Origin: Photobacterium lutimaris
Lineage (GTDB): Bacteria; Pseudomonadota; Gammaproteobacteria; Enterobacterales; Vibrionaceae
Length of the DNA: 64,000 nt
Direction: 5' to 3'
NCBI RefSeq assembly: GCF_003025555.1
Contig: NZ_PYMH01000015.1
Coordinates: 62,001-126,000, forward strand
Under the pieces are notes generated by a model. It was not told the DNA's origin. It was given only the letters and a program-made list of their open reading frames with translations, and made no database searches. A program made the translations under genes and the position numbers. This document shows, piece by piece, positions 28,038-36,898 of the stretch (position 1 is the stretch's first letter; every line of letters begins with the position of its first letter).

Positions 28038-28138
28038 TGCTATCGTAATGACAATCAATATCCGGCTTGGCAGTGCGGTTTTTCTCGCTGTCACCTGCTG
28101 GGCAGATTAAGACGACAGGTATTTGAAAAGGAACCCCT

Positions 28139-30994
28139 ATGACCGTGCAGGATCACCTCCAGGCCGCAATGGAAAAGGCGTGGGACAAGGTTAGCAATGC
28201 CCAGCCTGATGCAATCGCTGGCTGGCCTCAGGATAAGCTCGACGAGCTCAAACAAGTATTGGCTTACAGCGACTTTGTGACAGCCTCGGTCGTACGTGAC
28301 GCCGCCTTATTACCGTGGCTGGCCTTACATTTAGACGATCCTGGCCGGGCGGATGATTACCGAGCCGAGCTTGCCCAGTTGCTAGCAACCGTGCAGGATG
28401 AGGCGGGCATGATGCGGATTTTGCGTCAGTTCCGCCAACGCGAAATGGTCTGGATTGCCTGGCGTGATTTTATCGGCCACAACAGTCTGGACTTAAGCCT
28501 GAACCACCTGTCTATGCTGGCAGAAGCGATGATCATGGAGGCTTATAACTGGCTCTACGATCAGTGCTGCCGCGAGTGGGGAACCCCGATGAACAGCAAC
28601 GGCGAGGCTCAGCCAATGTTGATCCTCGGGATGGGCAAGCTGGGTGGCGGTGAGCTGAACTTTTCATCTGATATCGATTTGATCTTCACTTATCCGGAAA
28701 ACGGCGAGACCCAGGGCGGGCGGCGCAGCTTGGCCAATGCCCAGTTCTTTACCCGTTTGGGCCAGCGCTTGATCAAAGCGCTCGATCAGCAAACCTTTGA
28801 CGGGTTCTGCTATCGGGTTGATATGCGCCTGCGTCCGTTTGGCGACAGTGGCCCTTTGGTGATGAGCTACGCGGCACTGGAAGATTATTACCAGGAGCAG
28901 GGGCGTGACTGGGAGCGCTATGCCATGATCAAGGCCCGAGTGATGGGCAAAGAAAGCTTCTCTCAGTACCAGGAACTGCGGCAGATGCTGCGGCCGTTTG
29001 TGTTCCGCCGCTATATAGATTTCAGTGCCATCCAGTCGTTGCGGCGCATGAAAGCGATGATCAGCAGTGAAGTTCGCCGCCGCGGTTTGACCAACAATAT
29101 CAAGCTTGGGCCGGGCGGGATCCGTGAAGTGGAGTTTATTGCCCAGTCGTTCCAGCTGATCCGCGGAGGCCGGACACCGGAGTTGCGTGGTCGTGGTTTG
29201 CGCGAAACCCTCCAGGCGATGAAAACGCAGGGGCTGCTGCCTCAGAAGCAGGTTGATGACTTGGAGCGGGGTTATGCGTTTTTGCGCCGACTGGAAAATC
29301 TGCTTCAGGCTATCGATGATAAACAAACACAGGCTTTGCCGGACAAACCGCTGGACCAATGCCGGCTGGCCGTGGCGATGGGGTTTGAGGACTGGCTCGG
29401 GCTGCAGCGGGCTGTTGAGCAGCATATGGCGGCAATCCATGACGTCTTTGATGACATTATCGGTGCCGATGAGGAAGAGCCGCAGAGCGTGGCGACAGCC
29501 CAATTCCATGAAATGTGGGCAATGATCAAAGACGCCGAGGTCGTGACGGCGGTTCTTACCGAGCTCAACGCCCCTGAGGCCGACAGCCAGCTTGCCATCT
29601 TGACCAATATGAAAGCCGAGCTCTCCAAGCGCACCCTTGGCCCCAGAGGGCGCGAGGTATTGGCCAAGTTGATGCCGGCGGTACTGATGTTGATAGTCAC
29701 CCGTGATGATGCCCCAGCGGTCCTGGAGCGGGTGTGTAAACTGATCGTCCGGATCGCCACCCGGACCACTTACCTCGAGCTGCTCAGTGAGCACCCGGCG
29801 GCCCTTGATCAGTTGGTGCGCTTGTGCGCCGCCAGTCCGATGGTGGCAACCCAGCTGGCCCAGTATCCGATTTTGCTCGATGAGCTGCTCGATCCCCAGC
29901 ACTTGTATAACCCGACACCGCTGGAGCATTACGGTGACGAGCTGCGCGAGTTCCTTGCCCGGATCCCGGAAGAGGATATGGAGCAGCAGATGGAGGCGAT
30001 CCGTCAGTTCAAGCAGACCCAGTTACTGCGCATTGCGGCGGCAGATATTGCCGGGGCACTGCCGTTGATGAAAGTGAGCGATCACCTGACCTATCTGTCC
30101 GAGGCCATTGTTGCGGCGGTGGTCAATCAAGCTTGGTTGCAGATGGTGGAAAAATTCGGCGAGCCGACTCACCTGCTCGAGCGAAGCGGGCGCGGGTTTG
30201 CAGTATTGGGCTATGGCAAGGTCGGTGGCTGGGAGCTGGGCTATGGCTCGGATTTGGATCTGGTGTTCTTGCACGACTGCCCCGATCATGTATACACCAA
30301 CGGCCGCAAAGAAATCGACGGCCGCCAGTTCTATCTGCGTCTGGCACAGCGGATTGTCCACTTGTTTTCTACCCGCACCGCCTCGGGCGTGCTGTATGAC
30401 GTCGATGTTCGCCTCCGCCCATCGGGAGCCTCAGGGTTGCTGGTGAGTACCATGGACGCGTTTGCCGATTACCAGCAGAAAGACGCGTGGACTTGGGAGC
30501 ACCAAGCTTTGGTCAGAGCCAGGATGATATATGGTGATGGCCCGCTCAAGCAGGCATTTGCCGCAGTGAGGCAAACGATTCTGATGAGCCCCCGAGAAGC
30601 CGACCCTTTGCGCAAGGAAGTGGTGGAAATGCGCCATAAAATGCGCGATCACCTGGGCAGCAAAAAGGCTGGCATGTTCGGCCTTAAGCAGGATGAAGGC
30701 GGGATCACCGATATCGAGTTTCTGGCCCAGTACTTGGTGCTGCTGCATGCGGCAGAGGAAAAAGCCCTGATCCGCTGGTCTGATAATGTCCGCCTATTCG
30801 AGACCATGGCGAACTACGATATCTTGGCGCCAGAGCAAGCGATGCAGCTCAAGCACGCTTACTGTGTGATGCGTGATGAAATTCATCGCCTGAGCCTGCT
30901 CGGCCTACCGGCTTACGTGGAAGAAGGCCGGTTTTCAGCTGAACGCTTGGCGGTGCAGCAGATCTGGCAGGCATTGCTGGAGCCCGGTACCTAA
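28139..30994 (+). CDS. glnE: bifunctional glutamine synthetase adenylyltransferase/deadenylase
   Basis: The 951-residue protein controls glutamine synthetase by adding or removing AMP in response to PII and glutamine. The two nucleotidyltransferase domains are both intact: LGMGKLGGGELNFSSDIDLI near residue 162 (deadenylase, N-terminal) and LGYGKVGGWELGYGSDLDLV near 690 (adenylylase, C-terminal), each with the paired Asp of the active site. Length is close to E. coli GlnE (946). It is followed by hldE, as in E. coli and vibrios. GGAACC precedes the ATG. Confidence 0.96.
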   Translation: MTVQDHLQAAMEKAWDKVSNAQPDAIAGWPQDKLDELKQVLAYSDFVTASVVRDAALLPWLALHLDDPGRADDYRAELAQLLATVQDEAGMMRILRQFRQREMVWIAWRDFIGHNSLDLSLNHLSMLAEAMIMEAYNWLYDQCCREWGTPMNSNGEAQPMLILGMGKLGGGELNFSSDIDLIFTYPENGETQGGRRSLANAQFFTRLGQRLIKALDQQTFDGFCYRVDMRLRPFGDSGPLVMSYAALEDYYQEQGRDWERYAMIKARVMGKESFSQYQELRQMLRPFVFRRYIDFSAIQSLRRMKAMISSEVRRRGLTNNIKLGPGGIREVEFIAQSFQLIRGGRTPELRGRGLRETLQAMKTQGLLPQKQVDDLERGYAFLRRLENLLQAIDDKQTQALPDKPLDQCRLAVAMGFEDWLGLQRAVEQHMAAIHDVFDDIIGADEEEPQSVATAQFHEMWAMIKDAEVVTAVLTELNAPEADSQLAILTNMKAELSKRTLGPRGREVLAKLMPAVLMLIVTRDDAPAVLERVCKLIVRIATRTTYLELLSEHPAALDQLVRLCAASPMVATQLAQYPILLDELLDPQHLYNPTPLEHYGDELREFLARIPEEDMEQQMEAIRQFKQTQLLRIAAADIAGALPLMKVSDHLTYLSEAIVAAVVNQAWLQMVEKFGEPTHLLERSGRGFAVLGYGKVGGWELGYGSDLDLVFLHDCPDHVYTNGRKEIDGRQFYLRLAQRIVHLFSTRTASGVLYDVDVRLRPSGASGLLVSTMDAFADYQQKDAWTWEHQALVRARMIYGDGPLKQAFAAVRQTILMSPREADPLRKEVVEMRHKMRDHLGSKKAGMFGLKQDEGGITDIEFLAQYLVLLHAAEEKALIRWSDNVRLFETMANYDILAPEQAMQLKHAYCVMRDEIHRLSLLGLPAYVEEGRFSAERLAVQQIWQALLEPGT

Positions 30995-31018
30995 CCCGGG
31001 CGCGCAGAAAATCTATGT

Positions 31019-31041
31019 GCGGGGGCATGACCCCGCTCTTT
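31019..31041 (+). terminator. weak terminator-like hairpin after glnE
   Basis: Six-base-pair stem GCGGGG / CCCCGC, loop GCATGA, followed by TCTTTGT. Confidence 0.45.
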
Positions 31042-31092
31042 GTAATTGAATTACCGTTGAAATCCCCTGAGCAGATGCATGCTAATTTGGCT

Positions 31093-31120
31093 TTGTGTTA
31101 ATATTTGGGGGTTAACACAA
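31093..31120. promoter_or_regulatory. operator-like inverted repeat upstream of hldE
   Basis: TTGTGTTAA-N10-TTAACACAA, perfect 9-bp arms, ends 14 bases before the hldE start and just before its ribosome site. It resembles a dimeric repressor site. No regulator for it is known to me. Confidence 0.6.
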
Positions 31121-31134
31121 TCCCGGAGAAAAAA

Positions 31135-32565
31135 ATGAAACTGACTCTTCCTGATTATGATCAAGCAGGCGTGCTGGTCGTGGGTGATGTCATGCTGGAT
31201 CGTTACTGGTATGGGCCGACAGGTCGTATTTCCCCTGAAGCCCCCGTTCCTGTGGTAAAAGTTGATCAGGTTGAGGAGCGTCCGGGTGGCGCCGCGAATG
31301 TGGCAATGAATATTGCAGCATTGGGTGGACACGCCCGGTTGGTTGGTCTGACGGGGATTGATGAGCCGGCCCGTGCGCTGTCTGAAAAACTGTCGTCACT
31401 GGATGTACGCTGTGACTTCGTGACGCTGCCGGATTACCCGACCATCACCAAGCTGCGCGTCATGAGCCGTGGCCAGCAGATGATCCGGCTGGATTTCGAA
31501 GAAGGTTTTCATAATGTGCCAGCGGATGTGATTTTACCGCGTATGGAGCAAGCACTGCCTTCAAGCAAGGTCGTGGTGCTGTCTGATTATGCCAAGGGTG
31601 CCCTTGAGCATGTGCAGGCGATGATCCAACTGGCGCGCAAGTCCGGCATCCCTGTGATGGTCGACCCGAAAGGGGCGGACTTTGAACGCTACCGTGGTGC
31701 CACTTTGCTTACTCCTAACCTGTCCGAGTTTGAAACCGTAGCGGGTAAAACCCAGTCGGATCAAGACTTGGTTGAGAAAGGCCTGGCCCTGATCGAGCGT
31801 TATGAATTCGATGCACTGCTGGTAACGCGCAGTGAGCATGGCATGACGCTACTGCAAAAAGGCCAAGAGCCACTGCATATGCCGACGCAGGCCAAGGAAG
31901 TGTATGACGTGACCGGTGCCGGTGATACGGTCATATCGATACTGGCTGCATCGTTAGCAGCGGGTAAGTCGCTGTCTGACTCATGCAAACTGGCGAATGC
32001 CGCGGCTGGTGTTGTGGTCGGCAAGCTGGGTACCTCGACCCTATCGACCATTGAGCTGACCGAAGCGATCCATGGTAGCCAGGACAGCGGTTTTGGGGTG
32101 ATCAGCGAAGCTCAGCTCAAGCAGGCAGTGAAAACAGCCCGTGCCCGTGGTGAGAAAGTGGTGATGACCAATGGCTGCTTCGATATTTTACATGCTGGTC
32201 ATGTGGCGTATCTTAATGAGGCGGCGAAATTGGGTGACCGCCTGATCGTAGCCGTGAACTCTGACAGCTCAGTACAGGCTCTCAAAGGCCCGGGCCGTCC
32301 GGTCAATCCGGAAGATCGCCGTATGGCGGTATTGGCAGGTTTGGGCGCGGTTGACTGGGTGGTGCCATTTAGCGAAGAGACGCCACAGCGCTTGATCAGT
32401 GAAATTTTGCCAACCCTGCTGGTAAAAGGCGGCGACTACAAACCGGAAGAGATCGCCGGTGGTCAGGAAGTGATTGCTGCTGGCGGTCAAGTCTTGGTGC
32501 TTAACTTCGAAGACGGTTGCTCGACCACTGAAATTATCGAGGCAATCAAAGGGGGCCGAGGCTAG
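31135..32565 (+). CDS. hldE: bifunctional heptose 7-phosphate kinase / heptose 1-phosphate adenylyltransferase
   Basis: HldE makes ADP-heptose for the lipopolysaccharide inner core. The 476-residue protein has an N-terminal ribokinase-type kinase (about 1-318; RPGGAANVAMNIAALGG and the catalytic YDVTGAGDTVIS) and a C-terminal nucleotidyltransferase (about 344-476; TNGCFDILHAGHVAYL with the HxGH motif). I choose ATG 31135 (MKLTLPDYD), with GGAG upstream; an earlier in-frame codon adds ten residues that would read through the inverted repeat. It is monocistronic with its own terminator. Confidence 0.95.
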   Translation: MKLTLPDYDQAGVLVVGDVMLDRYWYGPTGRISPEAPVPVVKVDQVEERPGGAANVAMNIAALGGHARLVGLTGIDEPARALSEKLSSLDVRCDFVTLPDYPTITKLRVMSRGQQMIRLDFEEGFHNVPADVILPRMEQALPSSKVVVLSDYAKGALEHVQAMIQLARKSGIPVMVDPKGADFERYRGATLLTPNLSEFETVAGKTQSDQDLVEKGLALIERYEFDALLVTRSEHGMTLLQKGQEPLHMPTQAKEVYDVTGAGDTVISILAASLAAGKSLSDSCKLANAAAGVVVGKLGTSTLSTIELTEAIHGSQDSGFGVISEAQLKQAVKTARARGEKVVMTNGCFDILHAGHVAYLNEAAKLGDRLIVAVNSDSSVQALKGPGRPVNPEDRRMAVLAGLGAVDWVVPFSEETPQRLISEILPTLLVKGGDYKPEEIAGGQEVIAAGGQVLVLNFEDGCSTTEIIEAIKGGRG

Positions 32566-32591
32566 TCACCTCCGGGTCTTATCAAGATAAT

Positions 32592-32627
32592 AAAAAAGCG
32601 CCATCATTGCTGATGGCGCTTTTTTTA
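32592..32627. terminator. bidirectional terminator between hldE and tolC
   Basis: Fifteen-base-pair stem AAAAAAGCGCCATCA / TGATGGCGCTTTTTT with a four-base loop, usable by both convergent genes. Confidence 0.95.
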
Positions 32628-32654
32628 TGCCTGGCTTGTTTTGCTAGGTTGTGA

Positions 32655-33938
32655 TTATTTCGCTTTGACTAGGCCGGCGTTCACGTCGACTACGTCCTGC
32701 TCGGTCAGTGAGCCTACAGCTTGTTTTAGCTGAAGCTGGCTGATGATGTAATCGTAGCGGGCATTGGCCAGCTGGCGGTTGGCATCATACAGGCGACGGG
32801 TCGCATCCAGTACATCGACAATCGTACGGGTACCGACATCGAAACCGGCTTCAGTCGCTTCAAGTGCTGACTGGGCAGACACAACGGACTGTTGGTAAGC
32901 GCGCAGGGCACCGATAGACGCATTGATGTTGTTGTAGAAAGCGCGAACGTCTCGTACAACGCTGCGGTAGGAGCCTTCCAGATCTTCACTGGCGGAAACA
33001 TAGCCGAACTGGGCCTGCTTCACTTCAGACGTCACGCGGCCACCGGTGTAGACAGGTAGCGCCAGGTTGATCCCTGCGTTCAGTGTACCGTCGTCATTAA
33101 ATGACTGTTTTTCATCGTAGTTGTAGCCGGCATTGAAAGACAGGGTTGGCAAGTGGCCAGATTCTGCCAGAGTGATTTGATCACGGGCGATATCTTGTGA
33201 AATGCGAGAGGTCAACAGGCTAAGGTTTTCTGTCTCGGCATCTTTAAGCAGGCTTTCCACGCGAGACTTTGGTGCACTGGCACTAAAGCGACGGGTATCC
33301 AGAATGCTCAGGTTAGTGTGCTCTTGACCCGTGATTTCACGTAGGCCTTCGTAGCTGTTGGTCAGGGCATTTTCTGCCAAGATCTCATCAGCCAGCACGC
33401 TATCGAACTGAGCTTGGGCATCGTGCACATCGGTAATCGCCGATAGGCCGACTTCGAAACGCTGTTTGGTTTGCTCTAGCTGGCGGCCAACGGCGGCTTT
33501 CTCTGCACGGACGAATTCCAGATCGTCCATTGCACGAAGCACGGCAAAGTAGGCGTCAGAAACACGCAGGATCAGGCCTTGCTGGGAGGTTGCATAGAAT
33601 GCATCGCTCTGGCGGGCAACCTTCTCGCTAATATCTAGGTTTACCCAGCTGGCGCGGTTGTAGATCGACTGATCTAGGCTTATACCGCCGTTGAAACCGT
33701 CGGCATCACCATCCATACGGGAGATGTTATAGCCAGCCGTTAGGTTAATCTGTGGTAGCAGCGCACTTCGGGTTGAGTTAATCGCTTCGAACGCAGTGTC
33801 TTTATCGGCAGCCGCACGTAGCAGCTGGGGGTCATTTTGTTTTGCTTGTTGGTAGATTTCGGCGAGATCATCAGCCAGTGCAGTATGGCTAAGACCGCCA
33901 AGCGCAAAGCTAACAATAAGCGGAAGCAATTTTTTCAT
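32655..33938 (-). CDS. tolC: outer membrane efflux channel TolC
   Basis: The 427-residue protein starts with a signal peptide (MKKLLPLIVSFALGGLSHTALA, cleavage near residue 22) followed by two outer membrane efflux repeats (about 25-215 and 225-420) that form the beta-barrel and alpha-helical tunnel of the trimer. It is the exit duct for tripartite drug pumps and type I secretion. It begins DDLAEIYQQAKQNDPQLL after cleavage, the usual TolC start. It is slightly shorter than E. coli TolC because the C-terminal tail is reduced. It is divergent from nudF, as in E. coli. Confidence 0.95.
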   Translation of the reverse strand: MKKLLPLIVSFALGGLSHTALADDLAEIYQQAKQNDPQLLRAAADKDTAFEAINSTRSALLPQINLTAGYNISRMDGDADGFNGGISLDQSIYNRASWVNLDISEKVARQSDAFYATSQQGLILRVSDAYFAVLRAMDDLEFVRAEKAAVGRQLEQTKQRFEVGLSAITDVHDAQAQFDSVLADEILAENALTNSYEGLREITGQEHTNLSILDTRRFSASAPKSRVESLLKDAETENLSLLTSRISQDIARDQITLAESGHLPTLSFNAGYNYDEKQSFNDDGTLNAGINLALPVYTGGRVTSEVKQAQFGYVSASEDLEGSYRSVVRDVRAFYNNINASIGALRAYQQSVVSAQSALEATEAGFDVGTRTIVDVLDATRRLYDANRQLANARYDYIISQLQLKQAVGSLTEQDVVDVNAGLVKAK

Positions 33939-34216
33939 GTATGCCTATCCTGATCCTGACAAAAATAAGAGCAAGGCTCCAGTTTAACCTATGTTTCCTT
34001 GCCTGAAACTGATCTTTGAACAATTTACTTTATTTTACGATATTTTACTGGATTAATTGTGATTCTAATCCGTTCGTTAGCGAAATGGACTTAAAAAAAA
34101 TCATAAGTATTGTCATAAATGTTGAATTAAATCATTGCCGTTCCTTGGCGGGGATGGAATCATATACGACTTTCGTCGGCCGGAGGCCGCGTTCGCAAGG
34201 GCTAAAGGGATAAAAC

Positions 34217-34855
34217 ATGGCAAAAAATGCAAATAAGAACAGTGGCCCGGAACAATTTTCGACAAGTGATGTCGACGTCATCGCGCGGGAACCATTGTTC
34301 AACGGTTTTTTTAGCATGGTGAAGTACCGTTTTCGCCATCGCTTATTTGCTGGTGGCTGGAGCGAGCCGATGGATCGCGAGCTGTTCGAGCGCGGCCATG
34401 CTGCGGCCATGCTGCCGTATGATCCTGCTACCGACCAGGTGGTGCTGGTTGAACAGTTCCGGGTTGGTGCGATGGCGGCCGAGGGCTGCTCGCCGTGGCA
34501 GCTGGAGATCGTGGCCGGCATTATCGAACCCGGCGAGCAGCCGGTCGAGGTCGTGCGCCGGGAAGCCGTGGAAGAAGCCGGTCTTGATGTTGGGCCGCTG
34601 CATAAAATTACCCGTTACCTGTCAAGCTCCGGTGGTTGCTCCGAAACGTTGGATATCTTTGTCGGTGAGGTCGACAGCACCCTTGCCGGTGGTATCCATG
34701 GCTTGGCAGAGGAAGGCGAAGATATCAAAGTGCACGTGGTTTCTCGAGAAGATGCCTACCGTTGGGTAGAATCTGGTAAAATTGAGAATGCAGCCTCGAT
34801 CATTGCCTTGCAATGGCTGCAATTGAACTACACTCGGTTGCAAGCTGCTCCTTAG
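34217..34855 (+). CDS. nudF: ADP-ribose diphosphatase
   Basis: The 212-residue Nudix hydrolase cleaves ADP-ribose to AMP and ribose 5-phosphate. The Nudix box GEQPVEVVRREAVEEAGLDV (about residues 97-116) has the required G, the REAVEE core and hydrophobic spacing. It is the first of the nudF-yqiB-cpdA-yqiA-parE series conserved in enterobacteria and vibrios, with 26 bases to yqiB. Upstream, 278 bases separate it from the divergent tolC. Confidence 0.94.
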   Translation: MAKNANKNSGPEQFSTSDVDVIAREPLFNGFFSMVKYRFRHRLFAGGWSEPMDRELFERGHAAAMLPYDPATDQVVLVEQFRVGAMAAEGCSPWQLEIVAGIIEPGEQPVEVVRREAVEEAGLDVGPLHKITRYLSSSGGCSETLDIFVGEVDSTLAGGIHGLAEEGEDIKVHVVSREDAYRWVESGKIENAASIIALQWLQLNYTRLQAAP

Positions 34856-34881
34856 ACGATCACGACCACTGAGGATACCGA

Positions 34882-35310
34882 TTGAATAGAAGATACACTG
34901 TTGATTTTGCTGGTATCATGCGACTCTACGAAACCAACTATGCGAAGCTGCTCCCATTGCTACCAAAAAGCGATCAGGTCGGCGATCATTGCATTTATTG
35001 TGTTTTGGAACAGGAATATCATCTGACCATTACTGAGTCGACCCGTTATACCACAGTGGTTGAATTACAGCTCAAGGCAGAGGAATCGCTGCCGGATTAC
35101 CTGATCCCGAAAATGACGATCAGGCTGTACCACGATGCTAGGGTCGCAGAAGTGTGTTCCGCTCAGCAGACTTCGCGTCTGAAGCCAAGGTATGATTACC
35201 CCAACATGCGGATGCACCAGAAAGATGAGAAGCATCAGGTTAACCGTTTTCTGGGAGACTGGTTGGTATACTGCCTTAAAAACGGGATCAGCAGACAGTC
35301 GGTTTGTTAA
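34882..35310 (+). CDS. yqiB: DUF1249 family protein YqiB
   Basis: The 142-residue protein belongs to DUF1249, with no established function. I recognise conserved segments of E. coli YqiB: MRLYETNYAKL, ESTRYTTVVEL, RLYHDARVAEVCSAQQ and HQKDEKHQVNRFLGDWL. The start is TTG at 34882, supported by GAGGAT upstream and alignment at the N-terminus. It lies between nudF and cpdA and is presumably cotranscribed with them. Confidence 0.9.
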   Translation: MNRRYTVDFAGIMRLYETNYAKLLPLLPKSDQVGDHCIYCVLEQEYHLTITESTRYTTVVELQLKAEESLPDYLIPKMTIRLYHDARVAEVCSAQQTSRLKPRYDYPNMRMHQKDEKHQVNRFLGDWLVYCLKNGISRQSVC

Positions 35311-35340
35311 CAGAATCAGATAGACAAGGTTTTTGACGTT

Positions 35341-36165
35341 TTGCAGACTTTTACTCTGCCACAGACGAGCCGCGATAGTGTGGTTCTCCTGCAAATTACC
35401 GATACCCACCTTTTTGCCGACGATGGCGGCAGTTTGTTGGGTGTTGCGACAAAAGACAGTTTTCATGCCGTGTTGGATGCGGTAGACACTGCTGCGCGCC
35501 CTTTTGATGCCATTGTGGCGACGGGTGACATCTCACAAGATCATACCGAACATTCCTACCAGCGCTTTTGCGATGGTATTGCTCGTTGGTCGCAGCCATG
35601 TTTCTGGCTGCCGGGTAACCATGACTATCAGCCGAGCATGAAAGCGGTTTTGCCTTCAGCACAAATCAAGCCTTGCCACCAGGTTTTGGCCGGTGAGTAC
35701 TGGCAAGTGATCCTGCTTGATAGCCAGGTCCAAGGGGTCCCCCATGGCGAGTTGAGCCTGGCTCAGCTCGAGATGCTAGAGCTGGCGCTATCAGCCCAGC
35801 CGGAGCGCCATGCACTGGTCCTCTTGCATCATCACCCGTTGCCAGCTGGAAGCACTTGGCTGGATCAGCATCAGCTGCATAACAGTGAGCCGTTCTGGCA
35901 GGTAATTGGACGCTACCCGCAGGTGAAGACGGTTTTGTGTGGCCATATTCACCAAGAGCTGGACCGAATCCAGCAAGGGGTAAGGGTGCTCGCGACACCG
36001 TCGACTTGCATCCAGTTTCAGCCTGACTCCCATGACTTTGCACTGGACCAGAAAGGACCGGGATGGCGCTATCTTATTTTGCATAGCGACGGGCAGCTCG
36101 ATACCCAAGTCTGCCGCCTGGAAGGCCATGATTTTACACCCAACTTTGAATCTGCAGGTTACTAG
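35341..36165 (+). CDS. cpdA: 3',5'-cyclic AMP phosphodiesterase
   Basis: CpdA hydrolyses cAMP and so tunes CRP activity. The 274-residue protein is a calcineurin-like metallophosphoesterase with all metal-binding motifs: ITDTHLF, VATGDISQD, LPGNHDYQ, LLHHHPLP and LCGHIHQE. The sequence follows E. coli CpdA closely to the C-terminal ESAGY. The start appears to be TTG at 35341, with AAGG about 12 bases upstream, a weak initiation region. yqiA follows with no gap. Confidence 0.94.
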   Translation: MQTFTLPQTSRDSVVLLQITDTHLFADDGGSLLGVATKDSFHAVLDAVDTAARPFDAIVATGDISQDHTEHSYQRFCDGIARWSQPCFWLPGNHDYQPSMKAVLPSAQIKPCHQVLAGEYWQVILLDSQVQGVPHGELSLAQLEMLELALSAQPERHALVLLHHHPLPAGSTWLDQHQLHNSEPFWQVIGRYPQVKTVLCGHIHQELDRIQQGVRVLATPSTCIQFQPDSHDFALDQKGPGWRYLILHSDGQLDTQVCRLEGHDFTPNFESAGY

Positions 36166-36744
36166 ATGAAGCCATTGCTACTGTATATCCATGGCTTTAA
36201 TAGCTCTCCGAAATCGCTCAAGGCAACCCAGATGGCGGAATACTGCCAGCGTGAGCGACCGGATATCCGGGTCGAGATCCCGCAAATGCCTTGCTATCCT
36301 TTGGAGGCGGCGACGTTTATTGATGAGCTGGTGCAATCATTACGTCATGAATACCAGATAGCGTTGGTCGGCAGTTCGCTGGGAGGCTACATCTCCACAT
36401 GGCTCAATGACCGTTATCAATTACCAGCTGTCTTGGTTAACCCTGCGGTTAAGCCTTATGAGCTGTTGCAGGACTATTTGGGTGAGCAAGAAAATCCTTA
36501 CACCGGTGAGCGTTACTTCCTTGAGCCCCAACATATGGATGAACTGCGCCAGATGGATGTGGCCCAACTTAGCCGTCCCGAGCAGCTGTGGCTGCTGCAA
36601 CAAGAAGGTGACGAAGTGCTGGATTATCGCCAGGCTGTCGAGAAATACTCGTCCTGCCGGCAAACCGTTGAACCCGAAGGGGATCACAGTTTTGTCGGAT
36701 TTGATCGTTATCCTGAACAAATCATTCAATTCTTGGGATTGTAA
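36166..36744 (+). CDS. yqiA: esterase YqiA (UPF0227)
   Basis: The 192-residue alpha/beta hydrolase has the nucleophile elbow GSSLGGY at about residue 65, the oxyanion YIHGFNSSP at the N-terminus, and GDHSFVGF near the C-terminus supplying the catalytic histidine. E. coli YqiA has esterase activity on short acyl esters; its natural substrate is unknown. The ATG directly abuts the cpdA stop (TAGATG), so the two are coupled. A hairpin separates it from parE. Confidence 0.9.
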   Translation: MKPLLLYIHGFNSSPKSLKATQMAEYCQRERPDIRVEIPQMPCYPLEAATFIDELVQSLRHEYQIALVGSSLGGYISTWLNDRYQLPAVLVNPAVKPYELLQDYLGEQENPYTGERYFLEPQHMDELRQMDVAQLSRPEQLWLLQQEGDEVLDYRQAVEKYSSCRQTVEPEGDHSFVGFDRYPEQIIQFLGL

Positions 36745-36826
36745 TACCTTTCGAGCACCTGTTGCTTGAGAGGAATTTGTCCCGACTTGGATCAAATTCG
36801 ACTCACATTTGTGGGCCACATTTTCG

Positions 36827-36853
36827 ACCCCAGCTTGACAACCGAGCTGGGGT
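36827..36853 (+). other. hairpin between yqiA and parE
   Basis: Perfect nine-base-pair stem ACCCCAGCT / AGCTGGGGT with loop TGACAACCG, 46 bases before parE. No T run follows, so it may be a processing site or weak terminator rather than a full stop. Confidence 0.6.
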
Positions 36854-36898
36854 TACTGACTATTGTGGCAAAAAATTATTCAGTAACTTTCCGTAATT

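Noticed and set aside
28664..29929. 421-codon reverse frame opposite glnE
   Set aside because: Open only because of the codon bias of glnE; no motif or ribosome site.
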